Shown piece by piece: positions 8,188 through 16,504 of a DNA stretch of 64,000 bases. Below the pieces are notes generated by a model. That model had not been told where the DNA came from, searched no databases, and worked only from the letters and a program-made list of their open reading frames with translations. Position numbers and translations under genes: made by a program. Numbering within the stretch: the first letter of the stretch is position 1; each line of letters begins with the position of its first letter. This DNA comes from Pseudomonas putida (GTDB taxonomy: Bacteria > Pseudomonadota > Gammaproteobacteria > Pseudomonadales > Pseudomonadaceae): the NCBI RefSeq assembly GCF_028682455.1, contig NZ_JANHLD010000001.1, forward strand, positions 992,001 to 1,056,000, written 5' to 3'.

Positions 8188-8943
8188 ATGTTTAGTTTAA
8201 GTAAGCCCCTTGCGTTACCGCCGCAGCTAGAATGGAAGTTTGCGCATGAGCCTGAATTGTTGGGTTGGACGATTCGGGCTCGTAATTACAATACGTTTGT
8301 GGCTAACTGTATGTTTGCCTTCATGTCAGTCGTGCTAGTGGGGTTGTCATATTTTCTGTACTCAACTCCTGCGGGGGATGAGGATGTTCTATATCGACTT
8401 ATAACAAGTCTGTGCTTTTATGTAATATTTTCCCTTGTAATTGCCAGTATGACTCATCAACGGATGAGTTTTGCCTATCGCATCACCCTATCTGGTGTGG
8501 AGTATTGTAATTGGAAGGATTTTCCAAAATGGGCGCTGACGTTTTTGAAATGGCTTACGGGCATAACGGCAATTTTCTTTGTTTTCATGGCGACTATTGA
8601 TCCGTCATTCTTGCTTGGTGCGTTGATAGGGCCAGGAGGCCTCGCTTTGACGTACCTTTCCATGGCGAATTCAAAGAGTTACCAGGAAATGCAAACTGAA
8701 TACCATCACCATGAATTTAAGTGGGAGGAGTTTACTCAGCTCGCTATCGCTACCAATCGTGAGGTCGTCGATTTGAAGTGCAGCGTTATCCTAGAGGGGG
8801 ATGACTTTGTAACCAGGTGGAGTCTAAATATTTTTTGTAAACGTAAACAGAAAGAAAAGGTAGCGGAACTCATCAGGCCTTATCTGTCCCCAGGTGTGCC
8901 TTTCATTAACGCTAAAGTCAATGTTCCACTCAGTACCGATTGA
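8188..8943 (+). CDS. Immunity-like inner-membrane protein, copy 4
   Basis: This is the last of the four 251-aa paralogues. The N-terminal half is like copy 3 and the C-terminal half like copy 1, so it is a mosaic of the two. A local difference (MSFAYRITLSGVEYC) lies after the second hydrophobic segment. After its stop (8941-8943) the 913-bp homology ends and a fragment of another effector-like coding tail begins. Confidence 0.75.
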   Translation: MFSLSKPLALPPQLEWKFAHEPELLGWTIRARNYNTFVANCMFAFMSVVLVGLSYFLYSTPAGDEDVLYRLITSLCFYVIFSLVIASMTHQRMSFAYRITLSGVEYCNWKDFPKWALTFLKWLTGITAIFFVFMATIDPSFLLGALIGPGGLALTYLSMANSKSYQEMQTEYHHHEFKWEEFTQLAIATNREVVDLKCSVILEGDDFVTRWSLNIFCKRKQKEKVAELIRPYLSPGVPFINAKVNVPLSTD

Positions 8944-8945
8944 TG

Positions 8946-9096
8946 ACGCGTATACGAGCTTTTACGACCATTTTAATGACCGTCGGGTCGGTACGAAGCT
9001 GCTCGGAGAAGTGCCCGACGAGCCAGGAAATAACCTCCACATAGCGGATTTTATTTACACCACTGAAGAGCAACCCCGTCTATGGCAAGCCTGGGT
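8946..9096 (+). pseudogene. Fragment of a second effector C-terminal region
   Basis: The frame reads SFYDHFNDRRVGTKLLGEVP and then PGNNLHIADF, which matches the intact effector near residues 1033-1086 (SFYSQFLDGNW, PKLLGVLP, PGNNLHTADF). It is clearly diverged, so it is not part of the recent 913-bp duplication. It stops where the copied SnoaL tail begins, at the WQAWV/ALPQIAEP junction. I read it as the remnant of an older or larger effector array. Confidence 0.8.
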
Positions 9097-9182
9097 CGCC
9101 TTGCCGCAGATTGCCGAGCCGGGGCCGCTGGAGCAGTTTCTGCTGACGATGCGCCACGGGGCGGGGGAAGCCGAAGATTCGC
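9097..9182 (+). pseudogene. Duplicated SnoaL gene tail, right boundary of the module
   Basis: This is the second copy of 1572-1656. One extra A (GGGGGAAGCCGAAG against GGGGGAGCCGAAG) shifts the frame, so the natural SnoaL ending is lost. It sits in frame behind the effector fragment and creates an accidental fusion frame that ends at 9205. It marks the right end of the inserted module. Confidence 0.9.
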
Positions 9183-9221
9183 ACCAGATAGATCTTGCAG
9201 CCTGAAACCTGCAGGAGCGCA

Positions 9222-9298
9222 TTCACCGGGACGCCGGACCGCCGCGATGGGGCGCGTAGCGGCCCCAAAAATGGGCCTGCTACGCAGACCCGGTGAAT
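9222..9298. terminator. Nested inverted repeat between module and acyl-CoA dehydrogenase operon
   Basis: ATTCACCGGG at 9222-9231 pairs with CCCGGTGAAT at 9289-9298. Inside it, GCGTAGC (9254) pairs with GCTACGC (9279) around a GGCCC/GGGCC stem with an A-rich loop. It lies 14 bp beyond the stop of the minus-strand operon, so it may be a terminator or a REP-like element. There is no clear T-run. Confidence 0.45.
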
Positions 9299-9311
9299 CC
9301 GCTACAGGCCC

Positions 9312-10499
9312 TCAGGCCCGCGGCTCGCGCGGCATCCCCAACGCCCGTTCGGCAATGATGTTGCGCTGGATCTCGTTACTGCCGCCATACACCGTGTCGG
9401 CCCGACTGAACAGGAACAGCGCCTGCAGCCGGCTCAGCTGGTACGGCGCACCTTCGAGCACTTCGGCCTCATCCCCCAGCACATCCATCGCCAGCTTGCC
9501 CAGTTCGGCATGCCAGGTCGACCAGGCCAGTTTGTAGATCATCGCTTCACGCCGCAGGCTGCCGTCCTGGGCACCGGAGAGCATGCGCAGGGAGTTGTAG
9601 CGCAGCACTTTCAAGCCCGCCCAGGCCTGGGCAATGCGCTGGCGCATCAGCGGGTCGCGTGACGCTCCATTGCGCTTGGCCACCGCCATCACTTGCGCCA
9701 GCTCATTGTGAAACTGCATCTGCTGGCCCAGGGTCGAGGCGCCGCGCTCGAAGCCCAGAAGGGCCATGGCGATTTTCCAGCCTTCGCCGGGCTGGCCGAT
9801 CATGTTGTCGACCGAGGTACGGGCCTGGTCGAAGAACACTTCGTTGAACTCACTGCTGCCGGTCATCTGTTCGATCGGTTGCACGCGAATCTGCGCCTGG
9901 TCCATCGGCACCAGCAGGAACGACAGGCCATGATGGCCACGGCTACCCGGTTCGGTGCGGGCCAGTACGAAGCACCAGTCCGCCTCGTGGGCCAGTGAGG
10001 TCCAGACCTTTTGCCCGCTGATCAACCAGTGCTCGCCACTGTCGTCCAGGCGGGCGCGGGTCTGTACGTTGGCAAGGTCGGAGCCCGCGCCCGGCTCCGA
10101 GTAGCCCTGGCACCAGAACTGGGTGCCGTTGAGGATGCCCGGCAGGAACCGCTGTTTTTGCGCCGGGCTGCCGAAGGCGGCCAGGGTCGGGCCGACCAGG
10201 CCTTCGCCAATGTGCCCCATGCGGCCCGGGCCGCCGGCGCGGGCGTATTCTTCATGGAAGATCACCTGGCGGCTCAGGCTCAGCCCACGCCCGCCCTCGG
10301 CTGCAGCCCAGCCCACGCCGATCCAGCCACCAGCGGCCAGTTCCCGTTCCCAGGCTTTGCGTTGTTCGGGAAAGCTGTGCTCGTCCCCGGGCCCGCCACG
10401 AAAGCGCAAGGGCGCAAACTCACCCTGCAGGTGTTCGCTCAGCCACTGGGCGACCTGGGCGCGGAAGGCTTCATCCTCGGCGCTGAATCCGATTTTCAT
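9312..10499 (-). CDS. Acyl-CoA dehydrogenase (first subunit of a pair)
   Basis: This is a 395-aa FAD acyl-CoA dehydrogenase. It has the mid-domain CQGYSEPGAGSDLA segment, a GQKVWTSLAHEADW segment and the C-terminal YGGSNEIQRNIIAERALG signature. It overlaps the upstream gene by four bases (ATGA), which fits a co-translated heteromeric enzyme of the kind used on steroid-CoA substrates (ChsE/Scd type). It would introduce a double bond into a steroid side-chain or ring-fragment CoA ester. The exact substrate is not visible. Confidence 0.85.
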   Translation of the reverse strand: MKIGFSAEDEAFRAQVAQWLSEHLQGEFAPLRFRGGPGDEHSFPEQRKAWERELAAGGWIGVGWAAAEGGRGLSLSRQVIFHEEYARAGGPGRMGHIGEGLVGPTLAAFGSPAQKQRFLPGILNGTQFWCQGYSEPGAGSDLANVQTRARLDDSGEHWLISGQKVWTSLAHEADWCFVLARTEPGSRGHHGLSFLLVPMDQAQIRVQPIEQMTGSSEFNEVFFDQARTSVDNMIGQPGEGWKIAMALLGFERGASTLGQQMQFHNELAQVMAVAKRNGASRDPLMRQRIAQAWAGLKVLRYNSLRMLSGAQDGSLRREAMIYKLAWSTWHAELGKLAMDVLGDEAEVLEGAPYQLSRLQALFLFSRADTVYGGSNEIQRNIIAERALGMPREPRA

Positions 10500-11665
10500 G
10501 GTGCGTCTCCAAATAGCTGCGCCGCCAGGCGTTCGCGGTGCAGGGCAGGGCTGCCGAGCAACTGCTCGCTGGCGCGGGCGCGTTTGAAATACAGGTGGGG
10601 GTCGTATTCCCAGGTAAAGCCGACACCGCCATGCAACTGGATCGACTCGCCAGCGCAGGTGAAAAACGCTTCGCTGGCATGGATCTGCGCGGTAGCGGCT
10701 GCTTCCAGCAACTCACCCGCAACCCTCGCGTCGCCAGCCGGGTCAAGCCGCTCCTGGGCCACGCAGGCTGCGTACCAGGCCGCCGAACGGGCGCATTCCA
10801 GCTGCAGCATCAGGTCGGCACAGCGGTGCTTGATGGCCTGGAAGCTGGCGATGGCACGACCGAACTGATGCCGCTCGCCGATATAGGCCAAGGTCAGGTC
10901 GAGGGTCTGCTGGGCGCCGCCGGTCTGCTCGGCGGCAAGGCCGATGGCGCCGATCAGCAGCACGTCGCGCAGCAATGGCCAACCCTGGCCCGCGTCAGTC
11001 AGCAGTTGCGCCGACGCTACGGCGACGTCCTCGAGCTCGAGGCGCGCCAGGCGGCGGGTCTGGTCGAGGGTGGGCAGGGTGTGGCGGGTGATGCCGGGGC
11101 TGTCCGCCGGCACTGCGAACAGGCTGATACCCGTGTCACCCTGGCTGCCCGCAGCGCGCGCCGCCACGATCAACAGCCGGGCCTGGGCACCATCGATCAC
11201 TTGCAGGTACTGGCCGTTCAAGCGGTAACCGTCGCCTGCCGGCTCGGCCACGGCCTGCACGCTGTCGGCATCGAGGCCGGGCGCACTGGCAAAGGCGAGG
11301 GTGGCGCAGGCGCCGCCGGCAATCGCGCCAAGCCAGTGGTCCTGCACGGCCGGGTTGCTGGCCAGCAGCAGGGCCGGCGTGGCCAGGCAGGTGGTGGCGA
11401 ACAGCGGTGCGCACAACAGGTGGCGGCCGCTCTGTTCCAGCAGGATCGCCAGCTCGACAAACCCCAGCCCCAGCCCGCCGAAGCGCTCCGGGATCATAAG
11501 TGCCGGCCAGTACAGCTCTTCGCCGATACGCTGCCACAGGGCCGGGTCGTAGCCCCCGGGCAGCGCCATGGCGGCGCGCACCGCCTGGGAATCGCTGACC
11601 TGGGCGAGAAAGCGCGCGGCGCTGTCCTGGATCATCAGTTGTTCTTCGTTGAATGCGAACTCCAT
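10496..11665 (-). CDS. Acyl-CoA dehydrogenase (second subunit of a pair)
   Basis: This 389-aa acyl-CoA dehydrogenase-like protein is of the shorter, divergent subunit type, with a C-terminal HGGVGFTWEYDPHLYFKRA motif. The start MEFAFNEEQLM at 11665 is preferred over an upstream TTG at 11683. It is the first gene of a two-gene minus-strand operon, and a conserved 20-bp box (11725-11744) lies about 60 bp ahead. Together with the overlapping partner it probably forms an alpha2beta2 steroid-CoA dehydrogenase. Confidence 0.85.
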   Translation of the reverse strand: MEFAFNEEQLMIQDSAARFLAQVSDSQAVRAAMALPGGYDPALWQRIGEELYWPALMIPERFGGLGLGFVELAILLEQSGRHLLCAPLFATTCLATPALLLASNPAVQDHWLGAIAGGACATLAFASAPGLDADSVQAVAEPAGDGYRLNGQYLQVIDGAQARLLIVAARAAGSQGDTGISLFAVPADSPGITRHTLPTLDQTRRLARLELEDVAVASAQLLTDAGQGWPLLRDVLLIGAIGLAAEQTGGAQQTLDLTLAYIGERHQFGRAIASFQAIKHRCADLMLQLECARSAAWYAACVAQERLDPAGDARVAGELLEAAATAQIHASEAFFTCAGESIQLHGGVGFTWEYDPHLYFKRARASEQLLGSPALHRERLAAQLFGDAP

Positions 11666-11724
11666 AAGCGTCGACTCGGTCAAGGCGGGTAGAGGCCCGA
11701 GTCTAGGAGCGGCGCTTTTGCCGA

Positions 11725-11744
11725 CGAATCATTGAAACGGACTA
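11725..11744 (-). promoter_or_regulatory. Steroid-cluster 20-bp box, copy 1
   Basis: Read on the minus strand: TAGTCCGTTTCAATGATTCG. It is one of six related sites found upstream of operons between 11.7 and 30.6 kb. Its inner edge is 59 bp from the start of the acyl-CoA dehydrogenase operon. It is the weakest match at its 3' end (AATGATTCG against the usual GACGATGTT). Confidence 0.5.
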
Positions 11745-11776
11745 GTCCGCAAGCCGGGCCCGGCACCAAGGGGGCG

Positions 11777-11796
11777 TAGTCTCAACGGACGATGAG
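11777..11796 (+). promoter_or_regulatory. Steroid-cluster 20-bp box, copy 2
   Basis: TAGTCTCAACGGACGATGAG, 62 bp before the hsaC-like start. With copy 1 it forms a back-to-back pair in the divergent promoter region 11666-11858. Confidence 0.6.
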
Positions 11797-11858
11797 GGCG
11801 ATCGGCGCGCTTCGCACAATGGCAGCCAGTACCGGATTTGCCATTCAGGAGCAGCGGC

Positions 11859-12749
11859 ATGATCGAGATTCGTGGTTTGAGCTATTTCGTCGCCATGAGC
11901 GAGAACCTCAGCCAGTGGCAGCGCTACGCCGAAGACGTACTCGGCATGCAAGTGCAGCCGGCGCCTGCGGGCGGGCTGTACGTGAAGATGGACGAGCGTC
12001 CGTTTCGCATGTTGATCGTCGAAGGCAGCGAACCGCGCTACGTGGCCTCGGGCTGGGAGCTGGCCTCGGAGCAGGCATTCGAGGCGGCCCTGGCGCATTT
12101 GCGCGAGCGTGGCATCGAGTGCCAGCGCGGCAGCGCCGAGCAGGTCGAGCAGCGCGGCGTGCAAGCGCTGGTCAGCCTGGTCGACCCGTCGGGCAACTGC
12201 CATGAGTTGAGCTGGGGCCATCGTTCCGACTGCCAGCCGTTCGTCTCACCCCAGGGGGTGCCGCGCTTCATTACCGGTGACATGGGCCTGGGCCACACCG
12301 TGCTGCCGGCACCGAACTTCGACGCCACCCTGGCCTTTGCCAAGGACGTGCTGGGCTTCGAGCTGTCGGACATCTTCAACTTCCGCCCTGATCCGTCGGC
12401 GCCGCCGATCCGCATCCACTTCCTGCATTGTCGCAATGCCCGCCACCACAGCCTGGCCCTGGCCGAGTACCCGGTGCCTTCAGGCTGCGTGCACGTGATG
12501 GTCGAGGTCGACTCGATGACCGAAGTCGGCCGCGCCCATGACCGTCTGCTGGCCCACGACGTACGCCTGTCGGCGAGCCTGGGCCAGCACCTGAACGACC
12601 GCATGACCAGCTTCTACATGAAGACGCCGTCGGCCTTTGACCTGGAATACGGCTTTGGTGGCCTGCAGGTCGACTGGGCCGAGCATTCGGCGTTCGAATT
12701 CACCCGCGTGAGCATCTGGGGGCACGACTTCTCGGTCGGACAACAGTAA
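11859..12749 (+). CDS. hsaC: Extradiol dioxygenase, HsaC/TesB type (3,4-DHSA dioxygenase)
   Basis: This 296-aa protein has two vicinal-oxygen-chelate domains, as in BphC-type enzymes. The expected Fe(II) ligands fall at His146 (GLGHTVL), His212 (VHVMVEV) and Glu263 (DLEYG), and the catalytic His is in ARHHSLAL near 197. Tyr253 is in SFYMK. The family member in steroid degradation meta-cleaves the catechol made from ring A. AGGAG at 11848 supports the ATG at 11859. It leads a long plus-strand operon with ipdAB, which strongly favours a steroid role over biphenyl. No HsaD/TesD hydrolase or HsaAB is in the window. Confidence 0.8.
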   Translation: MIEIRGLSYFVAMSENLSQWQRYAEDVLGMQVQPAPAGGLYVKMDERPFRMLIVEGSEPRYVASGWELASEQAFEAALAHLRERGIECQRGSAEQVEQRGVQALVSLVDPSGNCHELSWGHRSDCQPFVSPQGVPRFITGDMGLGHTVLPAPNFDATLAFAKDVLGFELSDIFNFRPDPSAPPIRIHFLHCRNARHHSLALAEYPVPSGCVHVMVEVDSMTEVGRAHDRLLAHDVRLSASLGQHLNDRMTSFYMKTPSAFDLEYGFGGLQVDWAEHSAFEFTRVSIWGHDFSVGQQ

Positions 12750-12760
12750 GGAACCTGCAC

Positions 12761-13636
12761 ATGAACAAACAACTGACGGCGGCCGATGCGGTCGCACAAC
12801 TGCGCGATGGCATGACCATCGGCTTTGGTGGCTGGGGGCCGCGGCGCAAGCCCATGGCCCTTGTGCGCGAGATCCTGCGCTCACCGGTCAAGGACCTCAC
12901 CGTGGTCGCCTATGGCGGTCCGGAAGTGGGCATGCTGTGCGCCGCCGGCAAGGTGCGCAAGCTGATCTTCGGCTTTGTCACCCTCGACGCCATCCCGCTG
13001 GAACCCTACTACCGCAAGGCCCGTGAAGCCGGTGAGCTGGAACTGCTGGAGCTGGACGAAGGCATGTTCCAGTGGGGCCTGCGCGCCGCCGGCATGCGCC
13101 TGCCATTCCTGCCCACCCGCTGCGGCCTGGCCACCGATGTGACAGCGCTCAACCCGGCGCTCAAGACCATCGCCTCGCCCTATGCCGACGGCGAGGTGCT
13201 GCTGGCCATGCCGGCGCTGGAGCTGGACGTGGCGTTCCTGCACGTCAACGTTGCCGACCGCCTGGGCAATTGCCTGGTGACCGGCCCCGACCCGTATTTC
13301 GATCACTTGTTCGCCCGCGCCGCCCAGCAGTGCTTCGTGTCGTGCGAGCGCCTGGAGGAGCGTCTGTCGCTGGACGCCGAGCAGGCTCGCCTGAACACCT
13401 TCGAGCGCTACCTGGTGACCGGTGTGGTGCACGCACCGCTGGGCGCGCACCCCACCTCCTGCCCATCGGACTACGGCTGGGACCTTCAGCACCTGAAGGG
13501 CTACGTCGCCAGCAGCCAGCAGGAGCAGGGCTGGGAGCAGTACGTCAGCACCTACGTGGCCGGTGGTGAGCAGGCCTATCAAGACGCCAACGGCGGCGTC
13601 GCACGCATGGGCAGCTTGCCCCTGCCTGTGTTCTGA
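12761..13636 (+). CDS. ipdA: CoA-transferase family hydrolase, alpha subunit (IpdA-like)
   Basis: This 291-aa class I CoA-transferase alpha-type protein has DGMTIGFGGWGPRRKPMALV near its N-terminus. It is followed 12 bp later by a matching beta subunit. In steroid degraders IpdAB opens the last carbon ring (ring C) of the COCHEA-CoA intermediate by hydrolysis. The surrounding ipdC, echA20, fadA6 and ipdF homologues make this assignment much stronger than a generic glutaconate CoA-transferase. The start has TAAGGA upstream. Confidence 0.85.
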   Translation: MNKQLTAADAVAQLRDGMTIGFGGWGPRRKPMALVREILRSPVKDLTVVAYGGPEVGMLCAAGKVRKLIFGFVTLDAIPLEPYYRKAREAGELELLELDEGMFQWGLRAAGMRLPFLPTRCGLATDVTALNPALKTIASPYADGEVLLAMPALELDVAFLHVNVADRLGNCLVTGPDPYFDHLFARAAQQCFVSCERLEERLSLDAEQARLNTFERYLVTGVVHAPLGAHPTSCPSDYGWDLQHLKGYVASSQQEQGWEQYVSTYVAGGEQAYQDANGGVARMGSLPLPVF

Positions 13637-13648
13637 GGAGGATGAAAA

Positions 13649-14446
13649 ATGTCTGCAACCTGTGAGTTCACCCTCGCCGAACTGATGATCGTCGCCGCCT
13701 CCGAAGCCTGGCGTGGCGATGGAGAAGTGATTGCCTCGGGCCTGGGCGTGATTCCGCGCCTGGGGGCAAGCCTGGCCAAACTGACCCACAGCCCGCAGCT
13801 GCTGATGACCGACAGCGAGGCGTTCCTGGTCGAAGAGCCGGTGCCGCTGGGCCCAAGGGACGGCTACCAGCCGCGCTACTCGGGCTATCTGTCGTTCGAG
13901 CGGGTATTCGAATGCGTGTGGGGCGGTCGTCGCCACGCCATGATCGGCCCGACCCAGATCGACCGCTGGGGCCAGACCAACCTGTCGTGCATCGGTGACT
14001 ATCAAAAGCCCAAGAGCGCGATCCTCGGGGTACGCGGCTTGCCGGGCAACAGCATCAACCACCTCAACTCGTTCTTCGTGCCTAACCACAACAACCGCGT
14101 GTTCGTCAGCGGTGAAGTGGACATGGTCTCGGGCGTCGGCTTCAAGGCCGAGCGCTGGCCCGAGGGCGTGCGCCGCGACCTGATGGACATCCGCCGGGTG
14201 GTCACCGACCTCTGCACCCTGGACTTCGATGGCCCCGGTCGCGCCGTCCAGGTGCGCACCCTGCACCCAGGGGTGAGTTTCGACGAGGTCCAGGACAAGA
14301 CCGGCTTCCCGTTGCTCAAGTCGCCACTGCTGCAGGAAACCGCACACCCCAGCGCCGAACAACTGGCCCTGATCCGCCGGCTCGATCCCCACGATTACCG
14401 CGCCGCGGCAATCAAGGGCAACCCGCCCGGCATTCGTACCGCCTGA
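13649..14446 (+). CDS. ipdB: CoA-transferase family hydrolase, beta subunit (IpdB-like)
   Basis: This 265-aa beta subunit pairs with the gene just upstream. It has the nucleotide/CoA domain features VIASGLGVIPRLGAS, AMIGPTQIDRWGQTN and a conserved GVRGLPGNSINHLNSFF segment. A strong ribosome site (GAGGAGGATG) precedes the ATG. Homologues act with IpdA as the ring C hydrolase of the steroid pathway. The 30-40 C-terminal residues (SAEQLALIRRLDPHDYR) are typical of this subgroup as I recall it. Confidence 0.85.
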   Translation: MSATCEFTLAELMIVAASEAWRGDGEVIASGLGVIPRLGASLAKLTHSPQLLMTDSEAFLVEEPVPLGPRDGYQPRYSGYLSFERVFECVWGGRRHAMIGPTQIDRWGQTNLSCIGDYQKPKSAILGVRGLPGNSINHLNSFFVPNHNNRVFVSGEVDMVSGVGFKAERWPEGVRRDLMDIRRVVTDLCTLDFDGPGRAVQVRTLHPGVSFDEVQDKTGFPLLKSPLLQETAHPSAEQLALIRRLDPHDYRAAAIKGNPPGIRTA

Positions 14447-14462
14447 TCCGAGGAGCGCCAAC

Positions 14463-15383
14463 ATGCACAGCAGCGACAGCCAGTTCGTGGAACGTGAAGA
14501 CCTTGCGGTCTACGAGACCGAGGCGCCCGTGCTCTATAGCGTGGCCGAGCACATCGCCACGCTGACGCTGAACCGGCCGACCTTCAACAATGCGCAGAAC
14601 TCGCAGATGACCTACGCGCTGGATGCCGCGCTGCGCCAGGCGGTGGACGATGACCAGGTCAAGGTCATCGTGCTGCGCGGGGCCGGCAAGCATTTTTCTG
14701 CCGGCCACGATATCGGTACGCCGGGGCGCGATATCAACAAACCGTTCGAGCGCGCGCACCTGTGGTGGGACCACACCAACAAACCCGGCGGCGAGCAGTT
14801 GTATGCACGCGAGCAGGAGGTATACCTGGGCATGTGCCGGCGCTGGCGCGAGTTGCCCAAGCCGACCATCGCCATGGTCCACGGCGCCTGCATCGCCGGT
14901 GGCCTGATGCTGGCCTGGGTGTGCGATCTGATCGTCGCCAGCGACGATGCCTTCTTCCAGGACCCGGTGGTGCGCATGGGCATTCCGGGGGTGGAGTATT
15001 TCGCCCACCCCTATGAGCTCAACCCGCGCATCGCCAAGGAGTTCCTGTTCACGGGCGATCGCATGTCGGCGAGCCGTGCCTATGAGATGGGCATGGTCAA
15101 CCGCGTGCTGCCGGCCGCCGAACTGGAACAGGCCACCTACGCCCTGGCAGCCAGCATCGCCCGCCAGCCGCGCATGGGCCTGGCGCTGACCAAGCAGGCG
15201 ATCAACCACGTCGAAGACCTGCAAGGCAAGCGCACGGCCATGGACGCAGCCTTCGCCTGGCACCACTTTGCCCATGCCCACAACGAACTGCTGTCGGGCG
15301 ACAAGCTCGGTGGCTTCGACGCCAAGGGCATGGCCAACGCCAATCGCCAGGAGCACGCCAGCCGCCAGGAGCAGTCGTCATGA
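14463..15383 (+). CDS. Enoyl-CoA hydratase/isomerase family protein, long form
   Basis: This 306-aa crotonase-fold protein is longer than the usual ~260 aa. The oxyanion-hole segments are GAGKHFSAGHDIG and HGACIAGGLMLAW. A C-terminal extension contains AWHHFAHAHNELLSGDK. The stop overlaps the next start (ATGA), so it is coupled to the ipdC-like gene. Hydration of a steroid side-chain or ring enoyl-CoA is likely. It is distinct from the echA20-like gene at 16501. Confidence 0.8.
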   Translation: MHSSDSQFVEREDLAVYETEAPVLYSVAEHIATLTLNRPTFNNAQNSQMTYALDAALRQAVDDDQVKVIVLRGAGKHFSAGHDIGTPGRDINKPFERAHLWWDHTNKPGGEQLYAREQEVYLGMCRRWRELPKPTIAMVHGACIAGGLMLAWVCDLIVASDDAFFQDPVVRMGIPGVEYFAHPYELNPRIAKEFLFTGDRMSASRAYEMGMVNRVLPAAELEQATYALAASIARQPRMGLALTKQAINHVEDLQGKRTAMDAAFAWHHFAHAHNELLSGDKLGGFDAKGMANANRQEHASRQEQSS

Positions 15384-16504
15384 GCACCTGGATGAACACT
15401 GCGCTGACCGAGGCCCTGGGCTGCCGCTACCCGATCGTGCAGACGGCCATGGGCTGGGTGGCCGACGCTAACCTGGTGATCGCCACCAGCCGTGCCGGGG
15501 GCTTTGGCTTCCTGGCGGGAGCGACCATTGCCGGCAAGGACCTGGAAGGCGAGATCCGCAAGGTGATCGACGCCACCGGCGGCAGCAACTTTGGCCTCAA
15601 TTTCCACATGTTCCAGGACAACGCGGCGCAGTGCGTGGACCTGGCCATTCGTTATCGCCTGCGTGCCGTCAGCTACGGCCGCGGGCCGGATGCGCAGACC
15701 ATTGCTCGCTTCAAGGCGGCCAAAGTGCTGTGCATTCCCACCGTCGGCGCCGTCAAGCATGCGCAGAAGGCCCAGGCCCTGGGCGCCGACCTGATCACCA
15801 TCCAGGGCGGCGAGGGCGGTGGGCATACCGGCGGCGTGCCTAGTTCGATCCTGCTGCCGCAAGTGTTGGACGCGGTCAGTGTGCCGGTGATCGCAGCCGG
15901 CGGCTTTGCCACCGGACGCGGCCTGGCCTCGGCCCTGGCCGCCGGTGCCAGTGGCATTGCCATGGGTACGCGGTTCCTGATGACCCGCGAATCGCCCACG
16001 CCGCCTTCGACCCTGGCCCGCTACCTGAAGGTCAACGACCCGCAGCAGGTGAGGGTGACGACCGCCGTCGACGGCATGCGCCACCGCATGATCGAAAACC
16101 CCTTCATCAACCGCCTGGAGCAGGCCGGGCCGTTCGGCCGCCTGCGCATCGCCCTGGGCAGCGCCTGGCAGTGGAAGCAGCACACCGGCATGAGCCTAGG
16201 GCACATGCTCGGGGTGTTCATGCGCGGCCTGCGTGAAGACCCCTCGGCGTTGTCGCAGGTGGTGATGGCGGCCAACCAGCCGGTGCTGTTGCAGCGTTCG
16301 ATGGTCGACGGCCTGCCCGACGAGGGCATCTTGCCCAGCGGCCAGGTGGCCGCCGCCATCAACGAACTGCTCAGTTGCCGCGAGGTCATCGAAGGCATCG
16401 CCGAGGAAGCCGAGCGCTGTCTGAACGCCCTGTTGGCCCGGCGCGAGCCGGCCTGTGAACCTGCCCCCTCAATTCGCCTGGCGAACACTGGAGAAACCCT
16501 GTGA
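15380..16504 (+). CDS. ipdC: Flavin-dependent IpdC-like reductase (nitronate monooxygenase family)
   Basis: This 374-aa TIM-barrel flavoprotein of the 2-nitropropane dioxygenase/NMO family shows ITIQGGEGGGHTGG and AAGGFATGRGLASALAAGASG (FMN-binding loops), then GTRFLMTRES. In steroid-degrading bacteria the IpdC member of this family acts on a HIP-derived CoA ester, not on nitronates. Its position between two crotonases and downstream of ipdAB supports that. It overlaps both neighbours by four bases (ATGA and GTGA). Confidence 0.8.
   Translation: MSTWMNTALTEALGCRYPIVQTAMGWVADANLVIATSRAGGFGFLAGATIAGKDLEGEIRKVIDATGGSNFGLNFHMFQDNAAQCVDLAIRYRLRAVSYGRGPDAQTIARFKAAKVLCIPTVGAVKHAQKAQALGADLITIQGGEGGGHTGGVPSSILLPQVLDAVSVPVIAAGGFATGRGLASALAAGASGIAMGTRFLMTRESPTPPSTLARYLKVNDPQQVRVTTAVDGMRHRMIENPFINRLEQAGPFGRLRIALGSAWQWKQHTGMSLGHMLGVFMRGLREDPSALSQVVMAANQPVLLQRSMVDGLPDEGILPSGQVAAAINELLSCREVIEGIAEEAERCLNALLARREPACEPAPSIRLANTGETL

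Larger units (their letters stand above)
5297..8943 (+). repeat. Four tandem 913-bp units (effector tail + immunity gene)
   Basis: Unit starts at 5297, 6210, 7123 and 8036 are exactly 913 bp apart. Each unit holds the last ~130 bp of the effector reading frame, a short spacer and one 251-aa membrane protein gene. The four gene starts (5449, 6362, 7275, 8188) keep the same period. Homology ends right after the stop of the fourth gene. Identity is high but uneven: units 1, 2 and 4 share the gene 3' part, while units 3 and 4 share the gene 5' part. Confidence 0.95.

Noticed and set aside
12881..14464. 527-codon minus-strand frame across ipdA and ipdB
   Set aside because: Antisense shadow of two clear CoA-transferase subunits, with no recognisable motif.
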